In this document: one piece after another, positions 19,037 to 28,770 of the stretch
How the letters are laid out: every line of letters starts with the position of its first letter
Numbering within the stretch: position 1 is the stretch's first letter
Position numbers and translations under genes: made by a program
Notes under the pieces: generated by a model
Databases searched by the model: none
Told to the model about the DNA's origin: nothing
What the model saw: the letters and a program-made list of their open reading frames with translations, nothing else
NCBI GenBank assembly: GCA_019114945.1
Contig: DXEN01000054.1
Coordinates: forward strand, 61,386 to 125,385
DNA length: 64,000 bases
Direction of reading: 5' to 3'
Origin: Candidatus Parabacteroides intestinigallinarum
GTDB lineage: Bacteria > Bacteroidota > Bacteroidia > Bacteroidales > Tannerellaceae

Positions 19037-19146
19037 TTTGAAATCCCTCCCAATTCCCTTCGAAAGGGATTTCATTTTCTTTCGGAAGAAATTTCATTTT
19101 CCTTCGGAAGAAAATAAATTTTCCCTCGAAGATATTTTCGGCCTTC
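19037..19146 (+). repeat. 22-nt-period array F (5 units)
   Basis: Units start at 19037, 19059, 19081, 19103, 19125: TTTGAAATCCCTCCCAATTCCC / TTCGAAAGGGATTTCATTTTCT / TTCGGAAGAAATTTCATTTTCC / TTCGGAAGAAAATAAATTTTCC / CTCGAAGATATTTTCGGCCTTC. Confidence 0.75.
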
Positions 19147-19307
19147 TTTCCATAATATTTTATCAAATATTAAGGATTGACACATTTCGCGTACCGAAAA
19201 AAGCGGCTCAAAAATGTCAATCCTTAATTAGACGTAAAACCTTAAAGAAACCGCTTCCTTATTTGGATTTCACCGAAATTTATTGTAAATTTGTTAATAA
19301 AGCAGCA

Positions 19308-19342
19308 GATTTGAAATCTGAAATCTAAAATTTGAAATGTAA
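19308..19342 (+). repeat. 7-nt-period array abutting the DUF4373 start
   Basis: GATTTGA AATCTGA AATCTAA AATTTGA AATGTAA, then AATGGCA containing the start codon. Confidence 0.65.
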
Positions 19343-19343
19343 A

Positions 19344-19925
19344 ATGGCACGCCCTATTAAATATGGATTGGATTATTTTCCGCTCGATACGAACGTATGG
19401 AAAAACCGCAAGATACGCCGCTTGAAACGGGCTTTCGGGGCGGAGGGTTGTATGCTGTTTATCGCGCTCTTGTGCGATATTTACCGCGAGGGATATTATA
19501 TCGAGTTCAACGACGATTACGTGTTCGACCTTTCCGAGCTATGCGATCTCGCCGAGAGCCGCATATGCGAAATAGTCGCCTATATGGTGGAGCTCGGCTT
19601 GTTCCATGCCGGACTTTTCGACGAGCGGGGCGTACTGACTTCCGAATCCATCCAACAGCAATATGTAACGATTAAGCGGAAATTGAGTGTCGAACAGTTA
19701 ATTAACGAGGATTTACGTTTGTTTTCGCCTGAAAAACCCTGCGTTTCGGACACGAAAATCCCCCAAAGTAAAGGAAAGGAAAGTAAAGGAAAGGAAAGTA
19801 AAGAAAATATATTATCTAACAAACTAGCCGCGTGCGAGGTTGAAAAAAATGATAGTACGGCACCCGCCACACCCGCGTGGGGCGAATGGGCGGAGCCGAG
19901 GGACAACAACGAGATGCCGCCGCTA
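19344..19925 (+). pseudogene. DUF4373 (Lin1244/Lin1753-like) protein, probably 3'-truncated; exact end uncertain
   Basis: MARPIKYGLDYFPLDTNVWKNRKIRRLKRAFGAEGCMLFIALLCDIYREGYYI… is DUF4373-like; the frame then runs without stop into the antisense of the neighbouring gene. Confidence 0.55.
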
Positions 19926-22769
19926 CTCCCGCCGGGAGGGAAGCGGCTCGGTACACTCGTCCACCAGATAAGCGATGGAGACGTAGGGCACGCCCGCGTT
20001 CGTCGACAGACCAATCTCGCACGTCCGGCTGTTGGAATAACCGACCACAACGCCGGCGCGCTCGATTTGCGGACGCAGCTTGCGAAGGGCGTAGGCGTTG
20101 ACCTCCGGATGGGTGAAACCACGGTCGCCGGCGAAACCGCAACAACCAATCTCCTCCGGCACGAGTACCGCATCGGAACAGAGCTTCGCCAAGCGGACGA
20201 TGGTGTCGGCCAGCCCCATCTTGCGCATCGAGCAGGTGACGTGCACCGCCACGGGGCGATGGATGGGGTGGAACACCAGCCGCTCGCGCAAGAAGGTGTA
20301 GATGAACTCGGCGGGCTCGTAGAGCTTCATCTTGTGGATGGTTTCGCGCATCCGGAAAAGGCAGGGGCTTTGGTCGCAAAGCACCGGGTAGCGCCCGTGC
20401 TCGCTGGCCTCCCACAAGGCGGCCTCCAGCTCGGCGGATTTCCGGTCGGCGATGTCGGGCATTCCCTTGCTTTCCCAGATGGTACCGCAGCAGAGCTTGT
20501 CCATCTCCTTGGGGAAGATGACCTCGTAGCCCGCCTTCCGCAAGAGGGAGACCATCTTGTCGACCAGCGGCGTGGCGTCGGGGGCGTTTCGGGCCGCTCC
20601 CATCGTCTGGTTGATGCAACTGGGGAAGTAGACGACCTTATCGGCCCCGGCGGCGGCGATTTTCCTCTTCCGCAAAGCGGCGGGGATATGGTAGGCCTTC
20701 GGCATGGCGGGCGTCCAAAGCGGGATGCCCAGCGCGTCGTGCATGCCGCGGCACACGGCGCTCATCGCCCGGCTGCCCAACACGGCGTGGGCGGTGTCGG
20801 CGAGCGTCAATACGGGGCGCAGCGCGCTTTTCACGCCGGCGAAATGCGCCGCCACCCAATCGCCCGCCTTATACCCCGCGCTCCCTTTCGGCAACAGGCT
20901 TTGGCGGATAAAGTGAGTCAGCTCGCCCGTGTTGATATGCATCGGGCAGGAGGTGGCACAAAGGCCGTCGCCCGCGCAGGTCTGGTTCCCCTCATAGCGA
21001 TAGGCCCGCTCCAAGGCGGCCAGCCGCTCCGGCTCCTCGCCGGACTGCTTCAGCCGCATAATCTCGCGGAAGGTCACGATGCGCTGGCGCGACGAGAGCG
21101 AGAAGCCGCACGTCAGGCAGTTCACCTCGCAAAAGCCGCACTCGATGCAACGGTCCACCAACGGGTTCGCGATGGGCAGGGGCTTGAAATGTTTCAGGTG
21201 GCACCGCGGGTCGTCGTTGAAGATGACACCGGGGTTCAAGAGGTTGTCGGGGTCGAACAGGCGCTTCACCTCCCGCATGACGCGGTAAGCCTCGTCGCCC
21301 CACTCGTAGCGGACGAAAGGCGCCATGTTGCGCCCCGTGCCGTGCTCGGCCTTCAGCGAGCCGTCGTACTTATCGACCACCAGCCGCTTCACGTCATCCA
21401 TCAGGCGTTCGTAGCGCTCCACCTCGGCGGGCGAGTGGAACGATTGGTTCAGGATGAAATGGTAATTCCCCTCCAGCGCGTGGCCGTAGATGCAGGCGTC
21501 GTCGTAGCCGTGGCGGGCGATAAGCTCCTGCAAGTCCGCCGTGGCCTCCGGCAGGTCCTCGATGTGGAACGCCACGTCCTCGATGAGGCAGGTCGTGCCG
21601 ATGGGACGGGTGCCGCCCACGGAGGGGAAAATGCCCGAGCGGATGGCCCAATAGCGGGAATATTCCTCCGGCTTGTCGGTGAAATGGACGGGCGTGAAGG
21701 TCTGGAAAGGCTCCAGCGCCCGCTCGATGGCTTGGATATTCGCCCGCAGCTCCTCCGGCGTACGCGCCTTGGTCTCGGTCAGCACCGCCGTCAGGCCCTC
21801 GCCGGTCGTGTCGTTCACGGACGAGAGCGATTTCTTGTCCAGCAGCTCCGCGCCTTTCACGAGCCACTCGCCCTGGTCGCTGGTCAGCTTCTTCATCGCC
21901 ACCACGGCGCGGCACGCCTCGCGGATGTCCTGGAAATAGAGCATGGCGCTCGCCTTGCAGGGATAATCGTACTCGGTACGCATCGTCACCTCCGACAGGA
22001 AAGCGAGCGTGCCCTCCGAGCCGACCATCAGGTGGGCGATGATGTCGAACGGGTCGTCGAAACGGACGAAAGGCAGAAGGTTCAGCCCCGTCACGTTCTT
22101 GATGGAATATTTATACCGGATGCGCTCGCTGAGTTTCGCGTCGGCCCGCACCTCGTCGCGCAACGCCTCTATGCGGCGGATGAAGTCGGGATGGCTCTCG
22201 CGGAACGCCGCGCGGCTCGCCTCGTCGCCCGTGTCGAGGATGGTGCCGTCCGCCAGCACGATACGGGCGGAGATGAGCATCCGGTCGCTGTTCGCGTGCG
22301 TGCCGCAGTTCATGCCGGAGGCATTATTCATCACGATGCCGCCCACCATCGCGCTCCGTACCGAGGCGGGGTCGGGGGCGAACTTCCGCCCGAACGGGCG
22401 CAGCAACTCGTTCACCCGCTGGCCGATAATGCCCGGCTGCAGGCGTATCCGCTCGTGGTCGGGCGAAATCTCGTACTTCTCCCACCGTTTGCCCGCCACC
22501 ACGAGGATGGAGTCGCTGATGGCTTGGCCCGAAAGGCTGGTGCCGGCGGCGCGGAACGTCAGCGGCAGGCGGTATTTCCCCGCCACGCGCAGCAGACGCG
22601 CCACCTCCGCCTCGTCGTCTGAGCGAACGATAACTTGGGGGATGAGCCGATAGAAGCCGGCGTCCGTTCCCCACGCGAGCCGCCGCAGCTCGTCCGTATA
22701 AATCCGCTCCTCGGGGATAAACGCGCGTATCTCCTTCACGAAGGCGGAATAACGTTCTCTTTTGTCCAT
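19923..22769 (-). CDS. FAD-binding and (Fe-S)-binding oxidoreductase (D-lactate dehydrogenase / glycolate oxidase-like)
   Basis: 948 aa; LPLTFRAAGTSLSGQAISDSILV; CIECGFCEVNC; DGLCATSCPMHINTGEL. Confidence 0.9.
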   Translation of the reverse strand: MDKRERYSAFVKEIRAFIPEERIYTDELRRLAWGTDAGFYRLIPQVIVRSDDEAEVARLLRVAGKYRLPLTFRAAGTSLSGQAISDSILVVAGKRWEKYEISPDHERIRLQPGIIGQRVNELLRPFGRKFAPDPASVRSAMVGGIVMNNASGMNCGTHANSDRMLISARIVLADGTILDTGDEASRAAFRESHPDFIRRIEALRDEVRADAKLSERIRYKYSIKNVTGLNLLPFVRFDDPFDIIAHLMVGSEGTLAFLSEVTMRTEYDYPCKASAMLYFQDIREACRAVVAMKKLTSDQGEWLVKGAELLDKKSLSSVNDTTGEGLTAVLTETKARTPEELRANIQAIERALEPFQTFTPVHFTDKPEEYSRYWAIRSGIFPSVGGTRPIGTTCLIEDVAFHIEDLPEATADLQELIARHGYDDACIYGHALEGNYHFILNQSFHSPAEVERYERLMDDVKRLVVDKYDGSLKAEHGTGRNMAPFVRYEWGDEAYRVMREVKRLFDPDNLLNPGVIFNDDPRCHLKHFKPLPIANPLVDRCIECGFCEVNCLTCGFSLSSRQRIVTFREIMRLKQSGEEPERLAALERAYRYEGNQTCAGDGLCATSCPMHINTGELTHFIRQSLLPKGSAGYKAGDWVAAHFAGVKSALRPVLTLADTAHAVLGSRAMSAVCRGMHDALGIPLWTPAMPKAYHIPAALRKRKIAAAGADKVVYFPSCINQTMGAARNAPDATPLVDKMVSLLRKAGYEVIFPKEMDKLCCGTIWESKGMPDIADRKSAELEAALWEASEHGRYPVLCDQSPCLFRMRETIHKMKLYEPAEFIYTFLRERLVFHPIHRPVAVHVTCSMRKMGLADTIVRLAKLCSDAVLVPEEIGCCGFAGDRGFTHPEVNAYALRKLRPQIERAGVVVGYSNSRTCEIGLSTNAGVPYVSIAYLVDECTEPLPSRRE

Positions 22770-22847
22770 AACGATAGTTATTATTTCCGCCGCGAAAATA
22801 CGACAAATCGTATTTGGGTGTCCCTCGCTCCCACCCCAAAAATGAGG

Positions 22848-24251
22848 TCAGACGCTTTTTCCGCCTTCGAACAACCGGACTTCCTCCGGCAGATGGCCGG
22901 AACGGATACGCCACTCCTGCGGATAAAGGTTGTTCGCGCGATTGCCCAAGTTCTTGACGAAGCCGAGAGGAAATCCCCGATAACGAAGGAGCACGTAGCC
23001 GCGCCCGACCGACGGAGGCAGCGTCAGCGCCTCTTTACGGAGGTATCGGATGGCTTCCGCCCAATCCACTTCCGCCGCGGGAAAGGCATCGGGGTTTACG
23101 TCCGCGCTCAGGGCCAGCTCGTGCGAGGGGACGAGGTCTTTCCCTTTTACCTCGCCGAGGCGCGTCCCGACGGAAAGGGCCCGCAACGAACTTCGCAAAA
23201 GTAACGAAAACGCGTCCGAGACCGACCGCGTGTAGGCCCGGAGGCAATTCCCGTCCCACGATAGGACGTACTCCTTTTCCGCCTTGAGGAACCCGAGGGC
23301 TTCCTTGGGGATGGAAGGGACGTTTTTCCCCCGCTCTTTCCGGGCCTTCGCCTCGCGGGGCTCGCGCCACTCGCCCTCCGCTTTCCGCAGCGCCGCGAGG
23401 AAGAAGCCCTCGCCCCGCGCCCGGTGCGGAAAGAAATGATAACAGGGCGCGTCGTAGCGCGTGGCTCCCGCGACACCCCACTCCGGACGCGTGGGAACGG
23501 ACAGGGCCTCCGCGCCGAACGTCTCGATGATGTAGCGGACATTCTCCTCGTCCTCCTCCGGGTTGTAGGTACATGTGCTATAAATAAGGAGACCGCCGGG
23601 GCGCAACGCCTCCCAGATATCGTGGATGATACGACGCTGGCGGGCGGCGCACAGCTGGACGTTCTCCACGCTCCATTCCCGGACGCTGTCCGGGTCTTTC
23701 CGGAACATTCCCTCGCCGGAGCAGGGCACGTCCGCCACGATCACGTCGAAGAAATGGGGCAAAGCCCGCCCGATTTCCTCCGGGTCGTTGTTGAGCACGA
23801 CCGTATCGCCGCGGCCCCATTTCGCCACGTTCTCGGCCAGCACATAGGCGCGCGAACGGATGACCTCGTTGCAAACCAAGACGCTTCCCTCCGGCAAGAG
23901 AGCCGCGAGGTGCGTGGACTTACCGCCCGGCGCCGCGCAAAGGTCGAGGCAGCGCACGGGGCCGCTCGCGTAGCTCCTCACCGCCTGCTCCAGGAACATG
24001 GACGAGGCCTCCTGCACGTAGTAGGCCCCGGCGTGCAACAAGGGATCGAACGTGAAGGCGGGGCGCTCCGGCAGGTAGAAGCCGCTGTCGCACCAAGCGA
24101 CGGGCTCGCCGCCGCGCGGCGCCGCGGCGCCTTTCTGGCGGTTGATACGGATACTGGTGGGCGCTTCCGCGCGGAGGGAAGCCTCGAAGGCCTCGTAATC
24201 GCCACCCAGCGCCGCACGCGTCCGTTGGATAAAATCGATAGGAAGTTCCAT
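22848..24251 (-). CDS. RsmF/NOL1-type rRNA (cytosine-C5) methyltransferase
   Basis: CLDLCAAPGGKSTHLAALLP; DVPCSGEGMFRKDP; YSTCTYNPEEDEENV; start adjusted to MELPIDF. Confidence 0.9.
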   Translation of the reverse strand: MELPIDFIQRTRAALGGDYEAFEASLRAEAPTSIRINRQKGAAAPRGGEPVAWCDSGFYLPERPAFTFDPLLHAGAYYVQEASSMFLEQAVRSYASGPVRCLDLCAAPGGKSTHLAALLPEGSVLVCNEVIRSRAYVLAENVAKWGRGDTVVLNNDPEEIGRALPHFFDVIVADVPCSGEGMFRKDPDSVREWSVENVQLCAARQRRIIHDIWEALRPGGLLIYSTCTYNPEEDEENVRYIIETFGAEALSVPTRPEWGVAGATRYDAPCYHFFPHRARGEGFFLAALRKAEGEWREPREAKARKERGKNVPSIPKEALGFLKAEKEYVLSWDGNCLRAYTRSVSDAFSLLLRSSLRALSVGTRLGEVKGKDLVPSHELALSADVNPDAFPAAEVDWAEAIRYLRKEALTLPPSVGRGYVLLRYRGFPLGFVKNLGNRANNLYPQEWRIRSGHLPEEVRLFEGGKSV

Positions 24252-24306
24252 AAATCTTCGGTTTGTTTCCGGCAAAAGTACTACATTCGCGGAAAACAAC
24301 AGAACA

Positions 24307-25011
24307 ATGCGAGCATCTCTTTTCCTGATACCGGTGCCTTTGGGCGATACGGAAACGCGCCACGTGCTGCCGGAATACAATCGCGACGTGATTCTTTCCA
24401 TCCGGCATTTCGTGGTGGAAAACGTACGGACGGCCCGGCGCTTCCTGAAGAAAGTGGAACCCTCGATCGTAATAGACGAGCTTTCCTTCCGCGAACTGAA
24501 CAAACATACGTCGCCCGCCGAGGTGTCCGATTTCCTGCGGCCCTTGGCCGAGGGCCATTCGGTAGGCGTCATCTCGGAAGCGGGATGCCCCGCCATCGCC
24601 GACCCCGGCGCCGACGTGGTAGCCATCGCCCAGCGGAAAGGCTATCCGGTGGTGCCGCTCGTAGGGCCGTCGTCCATCTTGCTCTCGCTGATGGCGTCGG
24701 GCTTCAACGGGCAGAGCTTCGCCTTCCACGGCTACCTGCCCATCGACGCGGCGGAGCGCGTGGCGATGATCAAGAAGATGGAGAGCCGCGTCTACGGGGA
24801 AAGCCAGACGCAACTTTTCATCGAGACGCCTTACCGCAACCAGCGGCTGGTGGAGGAGCTGATACGCGTGTGCCGCCCGTCCACGAAGCTGTGCGTGGCC
24901 GCCGATATCACCTGCGCCGACGAATACATCCGTACGCGCCCGGTGAAGGAATGGGCGGGCAAGCTGCCGGACCTGAGCAAGCGGCCGACGATTTTCTTAC
25001 TTTATAAATAA
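24307..25011 (+). CDS. SAM-dependent methyltransferase, tetrapyrrole methylase / RsmI-like family
   Basis: SVGVISEAGCPAIADPGADVVAIAQRKGYPVVPLVGPSSILLSLMASGFNGQSFAFHGYLP. Confidence 0.85.
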   Translation: MRASLFLIPVPLGDTETRHVLPEYNRDVILSIRHFVVENVRTARRFLKKVEPSIVIDELSFRELNKHTSPAEVSDFLRPLAEGHSVGVISEAGCPAIADPGADVVAIAQRKGYPVVPLVGPSSILLSLMASGFNGQSFAFHGYLPIDAAERVAMIKKMESRVYGESQTQLFIETPYRNQRLVEELIRVCRPSTKLCVAADITCADEYIRTRPVKEWAGKLPDLSKRPTIFLLYK

Positions 25012-25035
25012 CACACCGCATAAAAACAATCCAAG

Positions 25036-25608
25036 ATGAGTTATCAAGCGCATGAGACGGCGGTCATCGACACCGGGTGCCACATCGGCGACGGGACGCG
25101 CGTCTGGCATTTCTCGCATATCATGGCCGGCTGCCGGATTGGCAAGGCGTGCAACATCGGGCAGAACGTGGTGGTCTCGCCCGGCGTCACGCTGGGCGAC
25201 AACGTGAAGGTGCAGAACAACGTCTCCATCTACACGGGCGTCGTCTGCGAGGACGACGTGTTCCTTGGGCCGAGCTGCGTCTTCACGAACGTCATCAATC
25301 CCCGAAGCCACGTGCCCCGCAAGGACCAGTTCCGGCCCACACGCGTGGAAAAAGGCGCCTCCATCGGCGCGAACGCCACCATCGTTTGCGGGCACACCAT
25401 CGGACGCTACGCTATGATAGGCGCCGGGGCGGTGGTGACGAAAGACGTCCCACCGTACGCCTTGGTGATGGGAAATCCCGCCCGGCAGGTCGGCTGGGTG
25501 AGCGAGTACGGCCACCGGCTGGAGTTCGACGGCGAGGGCGTCGCCGCCTGCCCGGAGACGGGCCAGCGCTACCGCCTGCGCGACGGGCGATTGCACGAGG
25601 AGAAATAG
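25036..25608 (+). CDS. Hexapeptide-repeat acyltransferase (WbpD/WlbB-like)
   Basis: Left-handed beta-helix repeats; [54 protein letters not shown]. Confidence 0.85.
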   Translation: MSYQAHETAVIDTGCHIGDGTRVWHFSHIMAGCRIGKACNIGQNVVVSPGVTLGDNVKVQNNVSIYTGVVCEDDVFLGPSCVFTNVINPRSHVPRKDQFRPTRVEKGASIGANATIVCGHTIGRYAMIGAGAVVTKDVPPYALVMGNPARQVGWVSEYGHRLEFDGEGVAACPETGQRYRLRDGRLHEEK

Positions 25609-25650
25609 GAATCATTCATTCATAAATTAATCATTACACACAAAAGAATC

Positions 25651-27933
25651 ATGAACACACTACGCATGAGATGCGGCTTGCTGGCCTTGGCGCTGGCGGG
25701 CTGCCTGCAAAGCCGGGCGGTAGAGAGCCCGGTGGACTACGTTAGTACGCTGGTGGGGACGCAATCGAAGTACGAGCTTTCCACCGGCAACACCTACCCC
25801 GCCACGGCGATGCCCTGGGGCATGAACTTCTGGACGCCGCAGACGGGACCGATGGGGAACGGATGGACGTACCGCTACGACGCCGACAAGATACGCGGCT
25901 TCAAGCAGACACACCAACCGAGCCCCTGGATGAACGACTACGGGCAGTTCTCCATCATGCCCGTGACGGAAGGGCTGGTGTTCGACGAGGACAAGCGCGC
26001 CAGCTGGTTCTCCCACAAGTCAGAGGTGGCAACGCCCTATTACTACCGCGTCTACCTGGCCGACCACGACGTGACGACCGAGCTGACGCCCACCGAGCGC
26101 GCCGCCAAGTTCCGCTTCACCTTCCCGGAGACCGACAAGGCCTACATCGTGGTCGACGCATTCGACCGCGGCTCGTACGTGAAGGTCATCCCCGAGGAGC
26201 GCAAGATTATCGGCTACACGACGCGCAACTCCGGCGGCGTGCCGCGTAATTTCAAGAACTATTTCGTCGTACGCTTCGATAAAGACTTCACCTTCTCCTC
26301 GTCCGTGAAGAACGGGGCCATCCGTCTCGACGAGCTGGAGGTGAAGGCCAACCACGCGGGCGCCATCATCGGCTTCGCCACGCGGGCCGGCGAGGTGGTG
26401 CATGCCGACGTGGCCTCGTCGTTCATCAGCCCCGAGCAGGCCGAGCTGAACCTGCGCGAATTAGGCGACAAGAGCTTCGACCAGCTGAAGGCCGACGGCA
26501 AGGCGACGTGGAACCGCGTGATGGGACGCGTAGAGGTGGACGACCCGAACATCGACAACCTCCGCACGTTCTACTCCTGCCTCTACCGCTCGCTCCTTTT
26601 CCCCCGGGCCTTCTACGAGATCGACGCCGACGGGAAAGTGATGCACTACAGCCCCTACAACGGCGAGGTGCTGCCGGGCTATATGTTCACCGACACGGGC
26701 TTCTGGGACACGTTCCGCTGCCTTTTCCCCTTCCTCAACCTGATGTATCCCGAGATGAACCAGCGGATGCAGGAGGGATTGGTGAACGCCTACAAGGAGA
26801 GCGGCTTCCTGCCCGAATGGGCCAGCCCGGGACACCGCGACTGCATGGTGGGCAACAACTCGGCCTCCGTCGTGGCGGACGCTTACGCGAAAGGCTTGCG
26901 CGGCTACGATATCGAGACGCTCTGGGAGGCGCTGAAGCACGGCGCGAACGCCCAGCTGCCCCGCACGGCCTCCGGACGCGTGGCCTTCGAGGAATACAAC
27001 CGCCTGGGATACGTGCCCAATAACATCGGCGTAGGCCAGAACGTGGCCCGCACGCTGGAATACGCCTACAACGACTGGACCATCTACACGCTGGGCAAAC
27101 TGCTGGGCAAGCCGGCCAGCGAGACCGACATCTACAAGCAGCGCGCCTTGAACTACCGCAACGTCTACGACCCGACGCGCAAGCTGATGGTGGGCCGCGC
27201 CGACGACGGCACGTTCAACCCCGACTTCGAGGGCACGGACTGGAGCCGCGACTTCTGCGAGGGCAACAGCTGGCACTGGAGCTTCTGCGTCTTCCACGAC
27301 CCGCAAGGGCTTATCGACCTGATGGGCGGCGAGGCCGCGTTCAACCACATGATGGACTCCGTCTTCAAGATGCCCAGCCGATTAGGCATGGAGAGCCGCG
27401 GCATGATACACGAGATGCGCGAGATGCAGGTGATGAACATGGGCCAATACGCCCACGGCAACCAGCCCATCCAGCACATGGTGTACCTCTATAACTATTC
27501 CGGCCAGCCCTGGAAGGCCCAATTCCACGTGCGCGACATCATGCGCAAGCTGTACAGCGCGCAGGCCGACGGCTATTGCGGCGACGAGGACAACGGGCAG
27601 ACATCCGCTTGGTACGTCTTCTCCGCCCTCGGGTTCTACACCGTGTGCCCCGGAACGGACCAGTACGTGCTCGGCACGCCGCTCTTCCGCTCCGTGAAGC
27701 TCCATCTGGAGAACGGCAAGCAGATTACCATCCAGGCCGACAAGGCCGACTGGGAGCATCCGTACATCCAGGCCATGAAGCTGAACGGCAAGAATTACAC
27801 ACGCAACTACCTGACGCACGAGCAGCTGACAAAGGGAGCGAGCATCCGGTTCCAGATGAGCGACACGCCCAACACGGGCCGCGGCACCGCTGACGCCGAC
27901 CGCCCCTACTCCTTCTCGCTCGCCAACGACTGA
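25651..27933 (+). CDS. GH92 family glycosidase (alpha-1,2-mannosidase-like)
   Basis: Signal peptide; GTQSKYELSTGNTYPATAMPWGMNFWTPQTG; GNQPIQHMVYLYNYSGQPWKAQ; GYCGDEDNGQTSAWYVFSALGFY. Confidence 0.93.
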   Translation: MNTLRMRCGLLALALAGCLQSRAVESPVDYVSTLVGTQSKYELSTGNTYPATAMPWGMNFWTPQTGPMGNGWTYRYDADKIRGFKQTHQPSPWMNDYGQFSIMPVTEGLVFDEDKRASWFSHKSEVATPYYYRVYLADHDVTTELTPTERAAKFRFTFPETDKAYIVVDAFDRGSYVKVIPEERKIIGYTTRNSGGVPRNFKNYFVVRFDKDFTFSSSVKNGAIRLDELEVKANHAGAIIGFATRAGEVVHADVASSFISPEQAELNLRELGDKSFDQLKADGKATWNRVMGRVEVDDPNIDNLRTFYSCLYRSLLFPRAFYEIDADGKVMHYSPYNGEVLPGYMFTDTGFWDTFRCLFPFLNLMYPEMNQRMQEGLVNAYKESGFLPEWASPGHRDCMVGNNSASVVADAYAKGLRGYDIETLWEALKHGANAQLPRTASGRVAFEEYNRLGYVPNNIGVGQNVARTLEYAYNDWTIYTLGKLLGKPASETDIYKQRALNYRNVYDPTRKLMVGRADDGTFNPDFEGTDWSRDFCEGNSWHWSFCVFHDPQGLIDLMGGEAAFNHMMDSVFKMPSRLGMESRGMIHEMREMQVMNMGQYAHGNQPIQHMVYLYNYSGQPWKAQFHVRDIMRKLYSAQADGYCGDEDNGQTSAWYVFSALGFYTVCPGTDQYVLGTPLFRSVKLHLENGKQITIQADKADWEHPYIQAMKLNGKNYTRNYLTHEQLTKGASIRFQMSDTPNTGRGTADADRPYSFSLAND

Positions 27934-27943
27934 TAACGAGCGC

Positions 27944-27980
27944 GGCCACCCGGCTCCCGGACAAGCTCCGGCGGGTGGCC
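27944..27980 (+). terminator. GC-rich hairpin after GH92
   Basis: GGCCACCCG…CGGGTGGCC, immediately followed by array B and T7. Confidence 0.6.
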
Positions 27981-27986
27981 AAACCC

Positions 27987-28019
27987 ACACAACCGTGTAG
28001 CCGCGACTACACAGTTGTG
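27987..28019 (+). repeat. 22-nt-period array B (2 cores) ending in T7
   Basis: ACACAACCGTG-TAGCCGCGACT-ACACAGTTGTG-TTTTTTT; spacer resembles array A spacer TAGTCCGCGCT. Confidence 0.75.
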
Positions 28020-28046
28020 TTTTTTTCGCGGCCCGCGATTCGCCGT

Positions 28047-28643
28047 TTACAAACTCTTATTGACCGACTCGATGAAGCCAAGAATCTCCTCGCGGCCCTC
28101 CTTCTTCTCGGACGAGGAAGTGAGGATGGGCGGCAGCTCCTCCCACGTCTCCATCAGTTTCTCTTGATAGACCTTTATGTTCTCCGCCAGCCGGCCCTTG
28201 CTAATCTTGTCTATCTTCGTGAAGATGATGGCGAAGGGAATACCGTTCTCGCCCAGCCACTCCATGAACTCGAGGTCGATCTTCTGCGGGGCGTGCCGGC
28301 AGTCGAGCAAGACGAACAGGCAGGTCAGCTGCTCGCGGTAGAGGGCGTAGCTCTCGATAATCCGCCGCAACCGCTCGCGCGCCTCCTGGCCCCGCTGCGC
28401 GTAGCCGTAGCCGGGCAGGTCGACAAGGTACCACTCGTCGTTGATAAGGAAGTGATTGATAAGCAACGTCTTTCCCGGCGTTTGCGAGGTCATCGCCAAT
28501 CCTTTCTGGTTGGTGAGCATATTGATGAGGGACGATTTCCCCACGTTACTCCGTCCGATGAAAGCGTACTCGGGCAAATCGCCCTCCGGACATTTCCGTA
28601 CGTCCGTGTTGCTGATAACGAATCTTGCGCTTTTGATTTCCAT
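28047..28643 (-). CDS. engB: Ribosome biogenesis GTP-binding protein YihA/YsxC
   Basis: [48 protein letters not shown]. Confidence 0.94.
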   Translation of the reverse strand: MEIKSARFVISNTDVRKCPEGDLPEYAFIGRSNVGKSSLINMLTNQKGLAMTSQTPGKTLLINHFLINDEWYLVDLPGYGYAQRGQEARERLRRIIESYALYREQLTCLFVLLDCRHAPQKIDLEFMEWLGENGIPFAIIFTKIDKISKGRLAENIKVYQEKLMETWEELPPILTSSSEKKEGREEILGFIESVNKSL

Positions 28644-28656
28644 TTCTATCTAATTT

Positions 28657-28691
28657 ATTTATGATTTATAATTTGTGATTTATGATTTATG
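28657..28691. repeat. 7-nt-period array (5 units) upstream of engB
   Basis: ATTTATG ATTTATA ATTTGTG ATTTATG ATTTATG. Confidence 0.7.
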
Positions 28692-28770
28692 GGAGTATCC
28701 ATTCCCCTCTTGAGAGGGGGCAGGGGGTGTGTTATGAATCAATTGACAATGGATAATCATAAATCTAAAA

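Noticed and set aside
28691-28730. CCCCTCTTGAGAGGGG near engB as a specific regulatory hairpin
   Set aside because: Looks like a generic intergenic palindrome; no downstream gene logic or T tract in the direction of engB.
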